NCBI GenBank assembly: GCA_016791265.1
Contig: JAEUMY010000020.1
Coordinates: 1-64,000 of the forward strand
Length of the DNA stretch: 64,000 nucleotides
DNA from: Betaproteobacteria bacterium
GTDB lineage: Bacteria; Pseudomonadota; Gammaproteobacteria; Burkholderiales; Usitatibacteraceae
Reading direction: 5' to 3'
Shown: one piece after another, positions 1 through 9,899 of the stretch
How the letters are laid out: every line of letters starts with the position of its first letter
Numbering within the stretch: position 1 is the first letter of the stretch
Position numbers and translations under genes: made by a program
The notes under the pieces: model-generated
The model's input: only the letters and a program-made list of their open reading frames with translations
Database searches by the model: none
Told to the model about the DNA's origin: nothing

Positions 1-158
1 TGCAGGGGCAGAAAATCGCTGCCGGTCGCCTGACGCCGGCGCTGCATGGCGAACTCGGCGACGGCCGCGTCGGCCGCTTCATCGCCCAGTGCGTGGAGCT
101 TGCGCAGGCCGCGCACGTCAGGGATGGTTTCGATGTCGAAAACGAGAATGGGCGTCAT
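1..158 (-). CDS. Predicted 3'-5' exonuclease, PolB-like (N-terminal part)
   Basis: The minus strand reads from an ATG at 158 to the left edge without a stop, giving the first 52 residues of a protein cut by the window boundary. It opens with MTPILVFDIETIPD, the ExoI motif (DxE acidic pair) of the DNA_pol_B_exo2 family of DnaQ-like exonucleases, and continues with a QRRRQATGSDFLPL stretch that is also typical of that family. Family members are stand-alone 3'-5' exonucleases of unproven cellular role. No clear Shine-Dalgarno precedes the ATG; a GCGAATATTCGC palindrome sits 12 bases upstream. The assignment rests on the motif and family resemblance only, since most of the protein is missing. Confidence 0.75.
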   Translation of the reverse strand, partial: MTPILVFDIETIPDVRGLRKLHALGDEAADAAVAEFAMQRRRQATGSDFLPL

Positions 159-170
159 GGAAGTCGCTTT

Positions 171-182
171 GCGAATATTCGC
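171..182. repeat. Iterated palindrome GCGAATATTCGC, copy 1
   Basis: Exact copy in the gap between the exonuclease start and the RND pump stop, 12 bases upstream of the exonuclease ATG. Confidence 0.95.
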
Positions 183-257
183 CTGCTCGGGCGAGAGACT
201 ACCAATAATTCGTCGCCCCGGCGGGTTTACGTCACCTCGCCGGGGGCGACAGAGCGT

Positions 258-3200
258 TCAATCCTCGCCCGACTTCACATCCCGCTCCACCGGCAGCGGA
301 TGCACGTTCGACGGCACCGGCAGATTGGGCGATGCCTCGACCGCTGCCGAGTCGAATTCCAGCGGCCCCTTGCCAGAGAAGCGATCCAACGCGAGATAGA
401 TGGTGGGCGTGATGATGAGTGTGATGAACTGCGAGAAAAACAATCCGCCGACGACAGCGAGACCGAGCGGCTGGCGCAACTCGGCGCCCGCGCCGATGCC
501 AAGCGCCAGCGGCAGGGCACCCATGAGCGCGCAGAGTGTCGTCATCATGATGGGTCGGAAGCGCAGCAACGCGGCGGTGCGGATGGCCTCGGTGGGCGGC
601 ATGCTGCGCGTGCGCTGCGCATCGAGCGCGAAGTCGATCATCATGATCGCGTTCTTCTTCACGATGCCGATCAGCATGAGGATGCCAATGATGGCGATGA
701 TCGAGATGTCCATGCCGAACACCCATAGCGTGAGCAGCGCGCCCACCGCCGCAGACGGCAAGCCGGCCAGGATGGTAATGGGGTGGATGTAGCTTTCGTA
801 CAGCACGCCCAGCAGCACATAGATGACCAGCAGCGCGACAGCAATCAGGATCAGCTGGCTTCCCTGTGAGGACTGAAACGCTGCCGCATCGCCGCCGTAG
901 CTGGTCAGCACACTGGCGGGGATGTTGAGCTCGCGCTTGTAGCGATCGATGTTGCTCGTGGCGTCGCCCAGCGGCGCATCGGGCGCCAGGTTGAACGAGA
1001 TGGTCACAGCCTCCAACTGGCCGGCGTGGTTGATCGCCACCGGACCCACCTCCCGCGACACCGTGGCGACGGATGACAGGGGCACCAGTACACCCGACTT
1101 CGCGCGGACGTGAATCTTGCTGAAGGCGCGCTCATCGGCCCTATCCTCGTCGCCGACCTGCATGATGACCGCGTAGCTGTCGCTCGAACCGAAGATGGTG
1201 GACACCTGCCGCTCGCCAAACGCGCTGTAGAGCGCGGATCGGATGTCGGAAATCTGCACGCCCAGCGAGTTGGCCTTGTCGCGGTCGATGTTGAGCCGCG
1301 CCTGCAGACCCTTCAATTGCGCGTCGCTGGTCACGTCGCGGAACAGGGGATCGGTGCGCATCTTTCCCTGGATTCCCTCAGCGGCGGCGCGCAGTTCCTC
1401 CGCGTTCACGCTTTTCAGGATGTACTGGTAGCGGCTTTTTGAAATGCGGCCGCCCAGACGCAAGTTCTGGATGGGGTTGAGATACAGCGTCACGCCGGGA
1501 ACGGTGCGCACCTCGCGCCTGAGGCTTTCGAGGACCTTGGCCATCTCCGGTCGCTCTCTCCTTGGCTTCAGGTTGATGAAGATGCGGCCCGCATTGCTGT
1601 CGACGGCATTGACGATGACCGCGGCCACCGCGGGATTGGCGCGGATCACATCGCCGGTGCGTTGCAGCAGATCGAAGAGCGCAGGCGCGGAAATATCCTC
1701 CACTGCTTCGGCCGTGGCGAGAATCTGGCCGATGTCCTCCTGCGGGAAGAAGCCCTTGGGCATGGTGGTGAAAAGCACACCCGTCAGCACAAACGTGGCC
1801 GCGGCGATGCCGAGCGTGGCGCGGCGGTGAGCCAGCGACCAGTCGAGCGCTCTTTCGTATGCGCCGTGCGCTCTTGCGAATATTCGCTCGAACCACGCGG
1901 TGGCCTTCAGCGATTTCGGGTCTTCTCCATGCGGGCGCAGGTACAGGCTGGAGAGCATGGGAATCAGGGTGAGCGACACCAGCGCCGACATCAGCACCGC
2001 CAGAGACACCACCACCGCGAACTCGTGGAAGAGCAGGCCGATCACGCCCGGCATGAAGAACACGGGAATGAACACCGCCACCAGCGACACCGAAATCGAG
2101 ACGATGGTGAAGCCCATCTCGCGCGCGCCGACCAGCGCGGCCTTGAGCGGGTGCTCGCCCTCCTCCATGTGGCGGATGATGTTTTCCAGCACCACGATGG
2201 CATCGTCCACCACCAGGCCCACGGCGAGCGTGATGGCGAGGAGCGAAATGTTGTCCAGGCTGTAGCCCAGCGGTTTCATCAGTGCCACGGTACCCAACAG
2301 CGAAATTGGCAGTGACAGCGCGGGAATGAGGGTTGCCGCGGGGCTGCGCAGGAACAGGAAGATCACGCCAATGACCAGAAGCACGGTGAAAAGCAGCGTG
2401 AGCTGCACATCGAAAATGGCTTCGCGAATGGAGGCCGAACGGTCGCTGCGAATACTGAGGTCCACCGACGACGGCATCTGGGCCACAAGCGCCGGCACGG
2501 CTGCGCGGATGGCATCCACCGTTTGCACCGTGTTGGCCCCCGGCTGGCGGCGGATGGCGATGGTGATGGCCCGCTCGCCGTTGAACCAGGACGCGGTCTT
2601 GATGTTCTCGACACTGTCCTCGACCCCGGCCACATCGGCGAGACGAACCGGGCGGCCCTGATTGCTCGCGATGATGAGGTTGGCGAAGGCGGCGGCGTTG
2701 GTGAGCTGCTTGTTGGCCTGGATGGTGAGCGACTGACGCGGGCCATCCAGCGTGCCCACTGGCGTGTTGGCGTTGGCCGCGCGCAATGCGGTCGCCACTT
2801 CATCGATGGTGAGGTTGCGCGCGGTGAGCGCCTCCGGGTCCACGCGGACGCGCACGGCGTACTTCTTCTGCCCGTTGATCTGCACCTGGGCCACGCCAGG
2901 CAACGTGGACAGTGTCGGCGCGATGAGATTGTCGGCGAAGGTGTTGAGCTCGGACATCGACATCGATGGCGAGGTCAGCGCGAGAAACAAGATCGGCGAA
3001 TCCGCCGGGTTCACCTTGTTGTACGACGGCGGCGACGTCATCTCGGCCGGCATCTGCCTTTGCGCGCGCAGCAGCGCCGCCTGCACATCCACGGCGGCGT
3101 CATCGATGTTGCGATTCTGATCAAACTCGATGGTGACGGAAGTCTGCCCGAGTGTGCTGGTCGAGCTGATCGAGCTGATGCCGGAAATGGTGGAGAACTG

Positions 3201-3413
3201 CCTTTCCAGCGGTGTCGCCACCGACGACGCCATCGTCTCCGGACTCGCACCCGGCAGATTCGCGTTGACCGAGATGGTGGGTGTGTCGTAGCTGGGCAAT
3301 GCCGCGATGGGCAGACTCTGATAGGCGATGAGTCCCGCCAGCGCCGTGACCGTACACAGGAGTGAGGTCATCACCGGGCGGCGGATGCACAACTCCGAGA
3401 GATTCATGTTCAT
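258..3413 (-). CDS. RND multidrug efflux transporter (AcrB/MdtBC-type inner membrane pump)
   Basis: A 1051-residue protein, the usual length for HAE1-type RND proton antiporters that drive drug export through a periplasmic adaptor and outer membrane channel. It starts with the typical cytoplasmic helix and TM1 (SELCIRRPVMTSLL). The proton-relay pair is in TM4 (VGLVVDDAIVVLENI, about residues 405–419), and the TM10 lysine lies in GIVKKNAIMMIDFA near residue 945. The pseudo-twofold repeat of two porter domains is visible. Wording is closest to MdtB/MdtC-like pumps. The start ATG overlaps the stop of the adaptor gene by 4 bases, so the two are one operon. No outer membrane factor gene is in view; the operon runs toward the exonuclease gene. 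Substrate cannot be told from sequence. Near residue 513 a palindrome copy encodes RIFA. Confidence 0.93.
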   Translation of the reverse strand: MNMNLSELCIRRPVMTSLLCTVTALAGLIAYQSLPIAALPSYDTPTISVNANLPGASPETMASSVATPLERQFSTISGISSISSTSTLGQTSVTIEFDQNRNIDDAAVDVQAALLRAQRQMPAEMTSPPSYNKVNPADSPILFLALTSPSMSMSELNTFADNLIAPTLSTLPGVAQVQINGQKKYAVRVRVDPEALTARNLTIDEVATALRAANANTPVGTLDGPRQSLTIQANKQLTNAAAFANLIIASNQGRPVRLADVAGVEDSVENIKTASWFNGERAITIAIRRQPGANTVQTVDAIRAAVPALVAQMPSSVDLSIRSDRSASIREAIFDVQLTLLFTVLLVIGVIFLFLRSPAATLIPALSLPISLLGTVALMKPLGYSLDNISLLAITLAVGLVVDDAIVVLENIIRHMEEGEHPLKAALVGAREMGFTIVSISVSLVAVFIPVFFMPGVIGLLFHEFAVVVSLAVLMSALVSLTLIPMLSSLYLRPHGEDPKSLKATAWFERIFARAHGAYERALDWSLAHRRATLGIAAATFVLTGVLFTTMPKGFFPQEDIGQILATAEAVEDISAPALFDLLQRTGDVIRANPAVAAVIVNAVDSNAGRIFINLKPRRERPEMAKVLESLRREVRTVPGVTLYLNPIQNLRLGGRISKSRYQYILKSVNAEELRAAAEGIQGKMRTDPLFRDVTSDAQLKGLQARLNIDRDKANSLGVQISDIRSALYSAFGERQVSTIFGSSDSYAVIMQVGDEDRADERAFSKIHVRAKSGVLVPLSSVATVSREVGPVAINHAGQLEAVTISFNLAPDAPLGDATSNIDRYKRELNIPASVLTSYGGDAAAFQSSQGSQLILIAVALLVIYVLLGVLYESYIHPITILAGLPSAAVGALLTLWVFGMDISIIAIIGILMLIGIVKKNAIMMIDFALDAQRTRSMPPTEAIRTAALLRFRPIMMTTLCALMGALPLALGIGAGAELRQPLGLAVVGGLFFSQFITLIITPTIYLALDRFSGKGPLEFDSAAVEASPNLPVPSNVHPLPVERDVKSGED
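1876..1887. repeat. Iterated palindrome, copy 2
   Basis: Exact copy inside the RND pump gene, read there as RIFA. Confidence 0.95.
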
Positions 3414-4594
3414 GGTCCCTTGGCCTTGACTGCCGCGGCGGGCGCATCGCCTTTGCCGGGTTTGGCGTCTTCCTTCTTGCGTTCGGCGATGGTCGATCCG
3501 GGCCGCAGGTTCTGCGCGCCTTCCACCACCACGCGATCACCCGCCTTGATGCCGGTGATCGCGGCCAGTCCGTCCTGGATGTTGAGCAATTGCACAGGCT
3601 TGCTCGCGACCTTGTTCTCCGCGTCAGCGACGTAGACGAACTTGCGCTCCGGCCCTGTTTGCACGGCCTGCGCAGGCACGATGATGGCGTCATCCAGCGA
3701 ACGGGGCGCCAGGCTGACTGTGACGAACATGCCCGGCCAGAGTTTGCCGCCGGCGTTGGAAAACTGCGCCTTGAGGCGGATGGTGCCGGTGGCGGTATCC
3801 ACCGCGTTGTCTAGAAACGACAGCTTGCCGGCAACGCTGCCCGCCTTGCCATCGGCGATGAGCGCCGTGACTGGCATATCGCCGCGAGACAGTGCGGCTT
3901 GCAGCGCGGGCAGCTCGCGTTCCGGCAGGGTGAAGCTCACGTTGATCGGGTCCAGCTGGGTGATGCTGACCAGCGCCGCGCTGTTGGGTTGCACCAGCGT
4001 GCCCGGGAACGCCTGCACCGCGCCGGTACGGCCCGCGAACGGGGCGCGGATTTCCTGATAGCCGCGCGTCACTCGGCTGGCTTCGACCCCCGCCTCATCG
4101 ACGGCGAGCTGGGCTTTCACCACGTCAAACTCGTTTTGCGCCTGGTCGAGCGCCGCCTGTGAAATGAACTTCTGTTTGAAGAGTTCACGCTGGCGGTCAA
4201 GATTGCGCTGGGCCGTCGCGAGGTCGCTTCTGGACTTGGCGAGTTGCGCGTCGGCCTTGCGAATATTCGCTTCATCGGCGCGCGCGTCCAGCGAGAACAG
4301 GAGCTCGCCGTGTCGCACCTGCTGACCTTCCTTGATGTGAATCCGGGCGACCGTGCTGGTGACCTGCGGACGAATGTCGACCTGCTGCACGGGCGTGACG
4401 GTGCCGGTCGCGGAGAGTTTGACCTGCACGACAGACTGCGCGGCTTGCGTCGTGACGACCAGTACTGGCGGAGGACCGCTCTTCCTGGTTTCGGCGTTGC
4501 TGGCCTTGCTGCGCCAGGACCAGACTGCGCCGATGAGGACGGCAGCGATGACAACGGCGAGCGCGAGACGCTTGGGAAATTTGTTCTGGGTCAT
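3410..4594 (-). CDS. RND efflux periplasmic adaptor (membrane fusion protein)
   Basis: A 394-residue adaptor that bridges the RND pump to an outer membrane channel. An N-terminal membrane anchor (ALAVVIAAVLIGAVW, residues 9–25) is followed by the lipoyl half-motif (EGQQVRHGELLFSLD), an alpha-hairpin rich in Gln/Arg/Leu (about 105–165), the second lipoyl half (IRAPFAGRTG) and beta-barrel and membrane-proximal domains. The tail is Lys/Ala-rich. The ATG at 4594 was chosen over an upstream in-frame ATG at 4699 because the membrane anchor begins directly after it. It overlaps the pump start by 4 bases (ATGA). A palindrome copy inside the hairpin encodes EANIRKA. The 169 bases upstream to cysM hold no gene and no clear terminator. 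Confidence 0.92.
   Translation of the reverse strand: MTQNKFPKRLALAVVIAAVLIGAVWSWRSKASNAETRKSGPPPVLVVTTQAAQSVVQVKLSATGTVTPVQQVDIRPQVTSTVARIHIKEGQQVRHGELLFSLDARADEANIRKADAQLAKSRSDLATAQRNLDRQRELFKQKFISQAALDQAQNEFDVVKAQLAVDEAGVEASRVTRGYQEIRAPFAGRTGAVQAFPGTLVQPNSAALVSITQLDPINVSFTLPERELPALQAALSRGDMPVTALIADGKAGSVAGKLSFLDNAVDTATGTIRLKAQFSNAGGKLWPGMFVTVSLAPRSLDDAIIVPAQAVQTGPERKFVYVADAENKVASKPVQLLNIQDGLAAITGIKAGDRVVVEGAQNLRPGSTIAERKKEDAKPGKGDAPAAAVKAKGP
4259..4270. repeat. Iterated palindrome, copy 3
   Basis: Exact copy inside the adaptor gene, read as ANIR. Confidence 0.95.
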
Positions 4595-4763
4595 GGTGGC
4601 TTCGAGTGAACAGTTGTCAGTCGGACAACGCTCCTGGGCAGACGTGTTGCAAAGACTTGTAACGTGCTGTTGCCGGTTGGTCGCAGGTTCCAGCCTCACT
4701 TCAAACTGGGCGGTTCAAGCGTAGCGTTGGCTCCCGGCCTGCACGCGCCAGTATGATGCACCG

Positions 4764-5660
4764 CTAACCCGGGTAAACACCTGTCGAGAGATAGCGGTCG
4801 CCACGGTCGCAAACGATGTGAACGACGAGTGCATTCTCCACCTCTTTCGCCACTTGCAGCGCCGCCGCCAGTCCTCCGCCGGATGACACGCCTGCGAAAA
4901 TACCCTCTTCCCGCGCCAGCCGCCGCATCGTCTCCTCGCTCTCGGCCTGGGTCACTTCGATGATGCGATCGACTTGGGCGCGATTGAAGATTTTGGGGAG
5001 GTAGGCCTCCGGCCATTTGCGAATGCCGGGCACGTTGGCCCCATCGGCCGGATGCACGCCGATGATCTGAATGGCCGGATTCATCTCTTTGAGGTAGCGG
5101 CCCACGCCCATGATGGTGCCGGTGGTGCCCATGGTCGCGACGAAGTGGGTGACCTTCCCCTGCGTGTCGCGCCAGATTTCCGGGCCGGTGCCCGTGTAGT
5201 GCGCCAGCGGATTGTCAGGGTTGGCGAACTGGTCGAGGATGGTACCGTTGCGCTCACGCTTCAACTCATTGGCGTAGTCGCGGGCATATTCCATGCCCTT
5301 GTCCTTTGGCGTCAGGATGATCTCAGCGCCGAACGCCGCCATGGTTTGGCGGCGCTCCACCGAGAGGTGTTCTGGCATGACCAGCACCATTCTGTAGCCA
5401 CGAATCGCCGCGGCCATGGCGAGCGCGATGCCGGTGTTGCCGCTGGTGGCCTCGATCAAGGTGTCGCCGGGCTGGATGTCGCCGCGCGCTTCCGCACGGG
5501 CGATCATGGACATGGCGGGCCGGTCCTTCACCGAGCCGGCGGGGTTGTTGCCTTCGAGCTTGGCCCAGAGCGATGTGCTCGCCGGCACGCCTGTGGATCG
5601 CGGCAGACGTTGCAGGCGGACAAGCGGGGTGTTGCCGATGAACTGTTCGAGCGATGACAT
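4764..5660 (-). CDS. cysM: Cysteine synthase B (O-acetylserine sulfhydrylase B)
   Basis: A 298-residue PLP-dependent enzyme that makes cysteine from O-acetylserine and sulfide (CysM can also use thiosulfate). The Schiff-base lysine sits in NPAGSVKDRPA (about residue 45). The substrate loop is EATSGNTGIALA, and the phosphate-binding turn is GTTGTIMGVGRYL. The C-terminal GVSSGGG motif is intact. Length and the short first strand (EQFIGNTPLVRL) favour CysM over CysK. It is followed 21 bases downstream by the cysB-type regulator on the same strand, which fits a sulfur-assimilation block. In betaproteobacteria cysM often lies near hldD/hldA, as here. Confidence 0.95.
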   Translation of the reverse strand: MSSLEQFIGNTPLVRLQRLPRSTGVPASTSLWAKLEGNNPAGSVKDRPAMSMIARAEARGDIQPGDTLIEATSGNTGIALAMAAAIRGYRMVLVMPEHLSVERRQTMAAFGAEIILTPKDKGMEYARDYANELKRERNGTILDQFANPDNPLAHYTGTGPEIWRDTQGKVTHFVATMGTTGTIMGVGRYLKEMNPAIQIIGVHPADGANVPGIRKWPEAYLPKIFNRAQVDRIIEVTQAESEETMRRLAREEGIFAGVSSGGGLAAALQVAKEVENALVVHIVCDRGDRYLSTGVYPG

Positions 5661-5681
5661 GAGTGAAGTGTGCGGGGAAAA

Positions 5682-6596
5682 TCAGCGGGAGACCTTGAGA
5701 TGCGCCAAGGCTTTGCCCGAGGCAAAGCCATCGATGAATTCTTTCACGTACCCGCGCAGGTACGCGCCCTTGCGCCATGCGAGTTTGGTCACCTTTTCGG
5801 GAAACAGCCGGCTGCCGTCGATCACGCCGAGATCGGTATCGTGCTTCTTGTCCACCGCCATCGAGGCGATGATGCCTATGCCCAACCCAGCCCGCACATA
5901 GGTCTTGATGACATCGGTGTCGATGGCCGTGAGCACGACGTTAGTCTCCAGCCCGGCCTGGGTGAAGGTGTCATCCAGCGCGCTGCGCCCGGAAAACGCC
6001 GCGTCATACGTCACCAGAGGATAGCGGGCGATGTCGGCCAGTGTCGCGCTGCGCGTCTTCAGCACGGGATGCCCCAACGGCGCCACCACGCAGTGATGCC
6101 AGCGATAGCACGGCAGGGTCTCAAGCTCGGGAAAGCGATCGAGCGTCTCAGTCGCGATGGCGACATCGGCATCGCCCTTCACCACCATCTCGGCCAACTG
6201 GCGCGGATTGCCCTGACGAATCGCGAGCTGCACGCGCGGGTACCGCTTCGTGAACGAAAGCACCGGCTGCGGCAGGACATAGCGCGCCTGCATATGGGTC
6301 GCGGCGATGACGAAGTTGCCGGCATCACTTTCGCTGAATTCACTGCCGACCTTCTTCAAATTCTCCACGTCGCGGCCAATTCGCTCGGCGATGGCCAGCA
6401 CCGCTTCGCCCGGCGGCGTGAGGCCGGTGATGCGCTTGCCCTGGCGCACGAAGATGGTCACGTTCAACTCATCTTCGAGCTCCTTGATGCGCTGACTGAT
6501 GCCAGGCTGCGAGGTGTGCAGCGCTTCGGCGGCGGCGGTGAGGTTGAAGCCGCGCTTGACGACTTCGCGCAGGTAGCGGATTTGCTGCAAATTCAT
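5682..6596 (-). CDS. cysB: LysR-type regulator of sulfur assimilation (CysB family)
   Basis: A 304-residue LysR-type transcription factor. The winged helix-turn-helix occupies residues 1–60 (MNLQQIRYLREVVKRGF, then AAAEALHTSQPGISQRIKELE), with wording characteristic of CysB/Cbl. The effector domain has the CysB-type segment HMQARYVLPQPV and the C-terminal RKGAYLRGYVKEFI. In known systems CysB/Cbl respond to N-acetylserine or adenosine phosphosulfate and activate cysteine and sulfonate genes. Start at 6596 (MNLQQ) was chosen because family members begin there; an in-frame upstream start at 6608 adds only MVIT. It diverges from the sulfonate-type transporter operon, which it probably controls. 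Cbl or a paralogue cannot be excluded. Confidence 0.9.
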   Translation of the reverse strand: MNLQQIRYLREVVKRGFNLTAAAEALHTSQPGISQRIKELEDELNVTIFVRQGKRITGLTPPGEAVLAIAERIGRDVENLKKVGSEFSESDAGNFVIAATHMQARYVLPQPVLSFTKRYPRVQLAIRQGNPRQLAEMVVKGDADVAIATETLDRFPELETLPCYRWHHCVVAPLGHPVLKTRSATLADIARYPLVTYDAAFSGRSALDDTFTQAGLETNVVLTAIDTDVIKTYVRAGLGIGIIASMAVDKKHDTDLGVIDGSRLFPEKVTKLAWRKGAYLRGYVKEFIDGFASGKALAHLKVSR

Positions 6597-6673
6597 GGTT
6601 ATAACCAAAGCGCTATTGATTAGTTCTGATTATATTCGGGATTGCCTAGACTCACTCCATCCCAACTTGGCAC
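6597..6673. promoter_or_regulatory. Divergent regulatory region between cysB and the ssu-type operon
   Basis: This short AT-rich gap separates two divergent units. It contains the 10-base palindrome GGTTATAACC at 6597–6606, next to the cysB start codon. It also has two TGATTA elements starting at 6617 and 6627, exactly 10 bases apart, followed by a TATATT at 6631–6636. Direct half-sites at one helical turn fit LysR-type binding. No convincing -35/-10 pair could be fixed, so the promoter position is inference. Confidence 0.4.
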
Positions 6674-6685
6674 ATGGAGTCCGTC

Positions 6686-7684
6686 ATGCAACGCCGCGCA
6701 TTTTTGACCCAGCTTTCCGTGGTGCTCGCAACATCCGCCGCCACATTTCTGCCCGGTGCGTCGGCGCAATCCGCCGTCGCACCCAAGGAGCTGCGTGTGG
6801 ACTACGCCTATTACTCCCCCGCAAGCCTAGCCATCAAGAAGTTCGGCTGGCTGGAGGACGAGTTCAAGGCCGACGGCACCGAAATCAAATGGGTGCTGTC
6901 GCAGGGCTCCAATCGCGCGCTGGAGTTCCTGGCCGCCGATGCGGTCGACTTCGGCTCCACCGCCGGCCTCGCCGCCGTGCTGGCCCGCGCCAACGGCAAC
7001 CCGATCAAGACGGTGTACGTCTACTCCAAGCCGGAGTGGACGGCGCTGGTCGTGTCCAAGGACTCGCCCGTCAAGTCCATCGAGGATCTGAGAGGCCGTA
7101 AAGTCGCCGCGACCAAAGGCACGGACCCGTATCTCTTTCTGCTTCGCTCGCTGAACGACAAGGGCCTCACCAAGACCGACATCCAGCACGTCCACCTGCA
7201 ACACGCCGACGGTCGCGCCGCGCTGGAGCAAGGCCGCGTGGATGCGTGGGCTGGCCTCGACCCCCACATGGCCGCCAGCGAGCTGGACAGCGGGACGCGC
7301 ATCGTCTATCGCAACGTCGACTACAACACATATGGCTTCCTCAACGCGCGCGAGAAGTTCGTGGCCCAGTATCCGCAGGCCACCGCGCGCGTGATCAAAG
7401 TGTATGAGCGGGCGCGCAAGTGGATTCAGGCTTATCCGGCCGACGCGGCGAAGCTCCTGGCGGCGGAAGCCAAGATTTCACTGGAAGTCGCGAAACGCCA
7501 GTTGGCGCGCACGGACTTCAACCAGTCCGCGCCGGGCGCGGTGCATGTGAGCGCGCTGAAGAGTGCGGCACCCATCCTGGTCGAGGAAGGTCTGGTGAAA
7601 GCGGGAACGGATGTGGCGCGCGTGATCGACGATCTCGTCGCGCCGGCTGGCGGCGTCCGCCTCGCCGCTGCGCAGATTCAGTGA
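6686..7684 (+). CDS. ssuA: Sulfonate-type ABC transporter, periplasmic binding protein (SsuA/TauA family)
   Basis: A 332-residue periplasmic binding protein. The N-terminus (MQRRAFLTQLSVVLATSAATF…GASAQSA) is a signal peptide with a twin-arginine-like RRAFL. The mature part matches the NMT1/SsuA fold: LRVDYAYYSPASLAIKK, EFLAADAVDFGSTAG, DLRGRKVAATKGTD. The ATG at 6686 is preferred over 6674 because a GGAG lies 6 bases upstream of it. It is the first gene of an ssuA–ssuC–ssuB–osmC operon divergent from cysB. Aliphatic sulfonates are the likely substrates, but taurine, nitrate or pyrimidine precursors are carried by close relatives. No ssuD/tauD oxygenase lies in the window to settle this. Confidence 0.85.
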   Translation: MQRRAFLTQLSVVLATSAATFLPGASAQSAVAPKELRVDYAYYSPASLAIKKFGWLEDEFKADGTEIKWVLSQGSNRALEFLAADAVDFGSTAGLAAVLARANGNPIKTVYVYSKPEWTALVVSKDSPVKSIEDLRGRKVAATKGTDPYLFLLRSLNDKGLTKTDIQHVHLQHADGRAALEQGRVDAWAGLDPHMAASELDSGTRIVYRNVDYNTYGFLNAREKFVAQYPQATARVIKVYERARKWIQAYPADAAKLLAAEAKISLEVAKRQLARTDFNQSAPGAVHVSALKSAAPILVEEGLVKAGTDVARVIDDLVAPAGGVRLAAAQIQ

Positions 7685-7691
7685 CACCGCC

Positions 7692-8569
7692 GTGAGCGCG
7701 ACCGATTCCCTCTTGGCCACGCCGTCGATTGCGAATATTCGCACCGGCGGCGTGACGCAAATATTCGCAAGCCGGGCGAACGCGAAGCTCGGCCGCGTGG
7801 TGAGCGCCGGCGCGCTGGCGGGCCTGGCGCTGCCGGTCTTGCTCCTCGTTCTCTGGGAAACAGTGGTCAAGCTGGGCGGGGTGGCCGCGCACCAGCTGCC
7901 GCCACCCAGCGCACTCGTCAGCACCGCCTGGGAACTGGCCGCGAGCGGCAGCCTGTTTCGCCACACGTGGGTGAGCACGCTGCGGGTGCTGGCGGGATTT
8001 CTCATCGGCGCCACGCTGGCATTGCTGGTGGGATCGCTGGTGGCCCTGGTGCGCCCGGTGGAGCGGCTGGTCGATCCAACGTTTCAAGGCTTGCGAGCCG
8101 TGCCGTCGCTGGCGTGGGTACCGCTCTTGCTCCTCTGGTTCGGAATCGACGAGACACCGAAGCTCGTACTCATCGCCATCGGCACGTTTTTCCCGGTGTA
8201 TCTCGCGACTTTCTCGGGCCTGGGCAATGTGGATCGGAAGCTGGTCGAGGTGGGTCGCCAGGCCGGCCTCTCGCGCAACGCGTTGCTCTGGCGGATTCTC
8301 CTTCCGGCTGCGCTGCCCGGCATTTTCACGGGGCTCCGCGCCGCGTTGTCGCTGGGCTGGATGTTTCTGGTCGCCGCGGAATTGATCGCCTCCACGCAGG
8401 GGCTGGGTTACCTCTTGTCAGACGGCCGCGAAACCGGCCGCGTTGACTTCGTGTTCATCGCCATTCTCTCGCTCGCCTTGCTCGGCAAGCTGAGCGACAG
8501 CATCCTCCGCGCGCTGGAGCACCGTGTGCTGGCATGGCGCGATGTGGCGAATCTTCAGGAGGCGCAGGC

Positions 8570-8573
<4 letters not shown>
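7692..8573 (+). CDS. ssuC: Sulfonate-type ABC transporter permease (SsuC family)
   Basis: A 293-residue BPD-type permease with about six hydrophobic segments, beginning ALAGLALPVLLLVLWETVV (about residues 39–60). The EAA loop that contacts the ATPase is VGRQAGLSRNALLWRILLPA near residues 195–215. The likely start is GTG at 7692, 7 bases after the ssuA stop. The N-terminal ~35 residues are odd: they hold an exact palindrome copy (IANIRTGG) and a one-mismatch copy (QIFASRA) only 26 bases apart, in a region with no membrane segment and probably little constraint. The stop overlaps the ssuB start. Confidence 0.88.
7731..7742. repeat. Iterated palindrome, copy 4
   Basis: Exact copy near the 5' end of ssuC, read as ANIR. 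A one-mismatch copy GCAAATATTCGC follows at 7757–7768. Confidence 0.95.
7757..7768. repeat. Near copy of the palindrome (one mismatch)
   Basis: GCAAATATTCGC in ssuC, 14 bases after exact copy 4. Confidence 0.7.
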
Positions 8574-9276
<703 letters not shown>

Positions 9277-9283
<7 letters not shown>

Positions 9284-9798
9284 CCTCGGACGCGTTGCGC
9301 GAACTGCAGTCGCCCCTCAAGGCCCGCTATCGCGAGGACCCTCGCGCAGCGCTGATCACGTTGACGGCCTCCGGCGCACTCGACGGCGAGGGCATCGCCT
9401 GCTCGGTGGAGACGGGCAAGGCCCTGGTCAAAGCCGGCTTGCACCCCGCCACAGGCGGCGACGGCGCGTTCGCTTGTTCGGGCGACATGCTGTTGCAGGC
9501 GCTCGCAGCCTGCGCCGGTGTGACACTGAAGGCGGTCGCAACCGCGCTCGGCGTCCACATTCGCGAGGGTCAAGTGCGGGTAGAAGGCGATCTTGACTTC
9601 CGCGGCACCCTGGGGGTGGACAAGACCGCACCCGTGGGCTTTGCGAATATTCGCTTGCGTTTCATGCTCGACACGGATGCGGACGAGGCAACGCTGGAAA
9701 GCCTCCTCAAGCTGACCGAGCGCTACTGCGTCGTGTTGCAGACCTTGGCGCGTCCGGCTGCGCTCAAAGCGTCGATCGCTCGCACGGGCGCCGCCTAG
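9277..9798 (+). CDS. OsmC-family protein
   Basis: A 173-residue OsmC/Ohr-fold protein. The two family cysteines are present: LLQALAACAGVTL (about residue 76) and ERYCVVLQTL (about residue 150). Members are thiol peroxidases for organic hydroperoxides or proteins of unknown role. Being the last gene of the sulfonate-type transporter operon, and overlapping ssuB by 7 bases, it may handle reactive sulfur or oxidants that arise with sulfonate use; that is inference. A palindrome copy encodes FANIRLR inside the conserved beta strand. The gene ends just before a strong hairpin terminator. Confidence 0.85.
9643..9654. repeat. Iterated palindrome, copy 5
   Basis: Exact copy in the OsmC-family gene, read as ANIR. 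Confidence 0.95.
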
Positions 9799-9854
9799 CC
9801 GGACTCGGCTGAACCGGACCGCACGTGCAGATCCAATCCGCGGCACCAAAAAGA

Positions 9855-9879
9855 AAAGCCCCGCGTGAAGCGGGGCTTT
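9855..9879. terminator. Bidirectional rho-independent terminator
   Basis: A perfect 10-bp stem AAAGCCCCGC / GCGGGGCTTT with a GTGAA loop. It lies between the osmC stop and the convergent lysine-rich gene. The A-rich left flank and T-rich right arm let it end transcripts from both sides. Confidence 0.85.
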
Positions 9880-9899
9880 CTGCTTGAAAGCGAGTCCGA